Program-made: the position numbers and the translations under genes
Assembly (NCBI GenBank): GCA_005789685.1
Contig: SXXD01000266.1
Location: forward strand, 1 to 9,304
DNA: 9,304 nt
Direction: 5' to 3'
Origin: Burkholderiales bacterium
GTDB taxonomy: Bacteria; Pseudomonadota; Gammaproteobacteria; Burkholderiales; Burkholderiaceae_C
In this document: piece after piece, positions 8,918-9,304 of the stretch
Numbering within the stretch: position 1 is the stretch's first letter
How the letters are laid out: every line of letters begins with the position of its first letter
Notes under the pieces: generated by a model
What the model was told of the DNA's origin: nothing
Database searches by the model: none
What the model saw: only the letters and a program-made list of their open reading frames with translations

Positions 8918-9304
8918 TCAATCGATGTATTTCAAACCCGCTTTGGCCAGAGGCTCGCGCATGTTGTACATATCGAGTCCAAAAATTCCTGCAGCCAACT
9001 TGGCACGCTTTTCACCTTCATTGGCTTCACGGGCTTCAGCAGCATCAGCCACTTTTTGAGCCCAAGCAGCAGGTACCACCACCACACCATCGTCGTCGGC
9101 CACAATGGCATCGCCTGGGTTGACATTGACACCTGCACACACCACAGGAATATTCACAGAACCCAAGGTTGATTTGATGGTGCCTTTGGCGCTGATTCCC
9201 TTGCTCCAAACTGGAAATCCCATCGCAGTAAGCTCACGAACATCACGCACACCGGCATCAATGACCAAAGCTTTGGCACCGCGCGCCATGAAAGAGGTGG
9301 CCAA
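8918..9304 (-). CDS. pmdF: 4-carboxy-4-hydroxy-2-oxoadipate (CHA) aldolase, C-terminal part
   Basis: The frame runs off the window end; the 128 residues present are the C-terminal part of a protein usually near 227 residues. The family (RraA-like, HMG/CHA aldolase, LigK/PmdF/GalC) uses a divalent metal to split CHA into pyruvate and oxaloacetate, the last step of the pathway, and can decarboxylate oxaloacetate. The Arg-Asp pair of the metal/substrate site is visible in VIDAGVRDV (visible residues about 13-21). [23 protein letters not shown] and the long C-terminal helix ending [18 protein letters not shown] follow. That C-terminal extension and the neighbours favour the aldolase over RraA, the RNase E inhibitor. 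Confidence 0.93.
   Translation of the reverse strand: MATSFMARGAKALVIDAGVRDVRELTAMGFPVWSKGISAKGTIKSTLGSVNIPVVCAGVNVNPGDAIVADDDGVVVVPAAWAQKVADAAEAREANEGEKRAKLAAGIFGLDMYNMREPLAKAGLKYID

Overview
The window looks like chromosomal DNA from a betaproteobacterium of the Comamonadaceae type (Comamonas, Rhodoferax, Limnohabitans or Polaromonas-like). Three things suggest this: the rpoD C-terminus, the protocatechuate 4,5-cleavage (pmd) gene order F-D-A-B-C as in Comamonas, and the moderate GC content outside the first 500 bases. The assignment rests on recalled family similarity, not on a search.

Region 1 (1-876, + strand) is one open reading frame made of two unrelated genes. Bases 2 to about 499 encode part of a NeuC-type UDP-GlcNAc 2-epimerase and are AT-rich. 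From about base 500 the same frame continues as the last 99 residues of the primary sigma factor RpoD, followed by a strong bidirectional terminator. This is either an assembly join or a real recombination. It should not be read as an intact gene of either kind.

Region 2 (894-2330, - strand) is a manganese module. A promoter leads straight into a yybP-ykoY family Mn2+ riboswitch. It is followed by a TerC-family membrane protein and, 27 nt later, a small protein of unknown function. The closing P1 strand of the aptamer is complementary over 12 bp to the terC ribosome-binding region. The expression platform can therefore be read directly: a translational ON switch.

Region 3 (2384-4429, - strand) is a full-length PaaZ, the bifunctional ring-opening hydrolase/aldehyde dehydrogenase of aerobic phenylacetyl-CoA degradation. 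No other paa gene is visible. A 14-bp perfect dyad lies in the 190-bp gap upstream.

Region 4 (4619-9304, - strand) is most of a protocatechuate meta-cleavage operon. In transcription order it holds the CHA aldolase (pmdF/ligK, truncated by the window edge), PDC hydrolase (pmdD/ligI), protocatechuate 4,5-dioxygenase alpha and beta subunits (pmdA, pmdB), CHMS dehydrogenase (pmdC), and an aldo/keto reductase that is not part of the classical pathway. Together PmdAB, PmdC, PmdD and PmdF convert protocatechuate to 2-pyrone-4,6-dicarboxylate and on towards pyruvate and oxaloacetate. The hydratase (pmdE) and transporter would be expected beyond base 9304.
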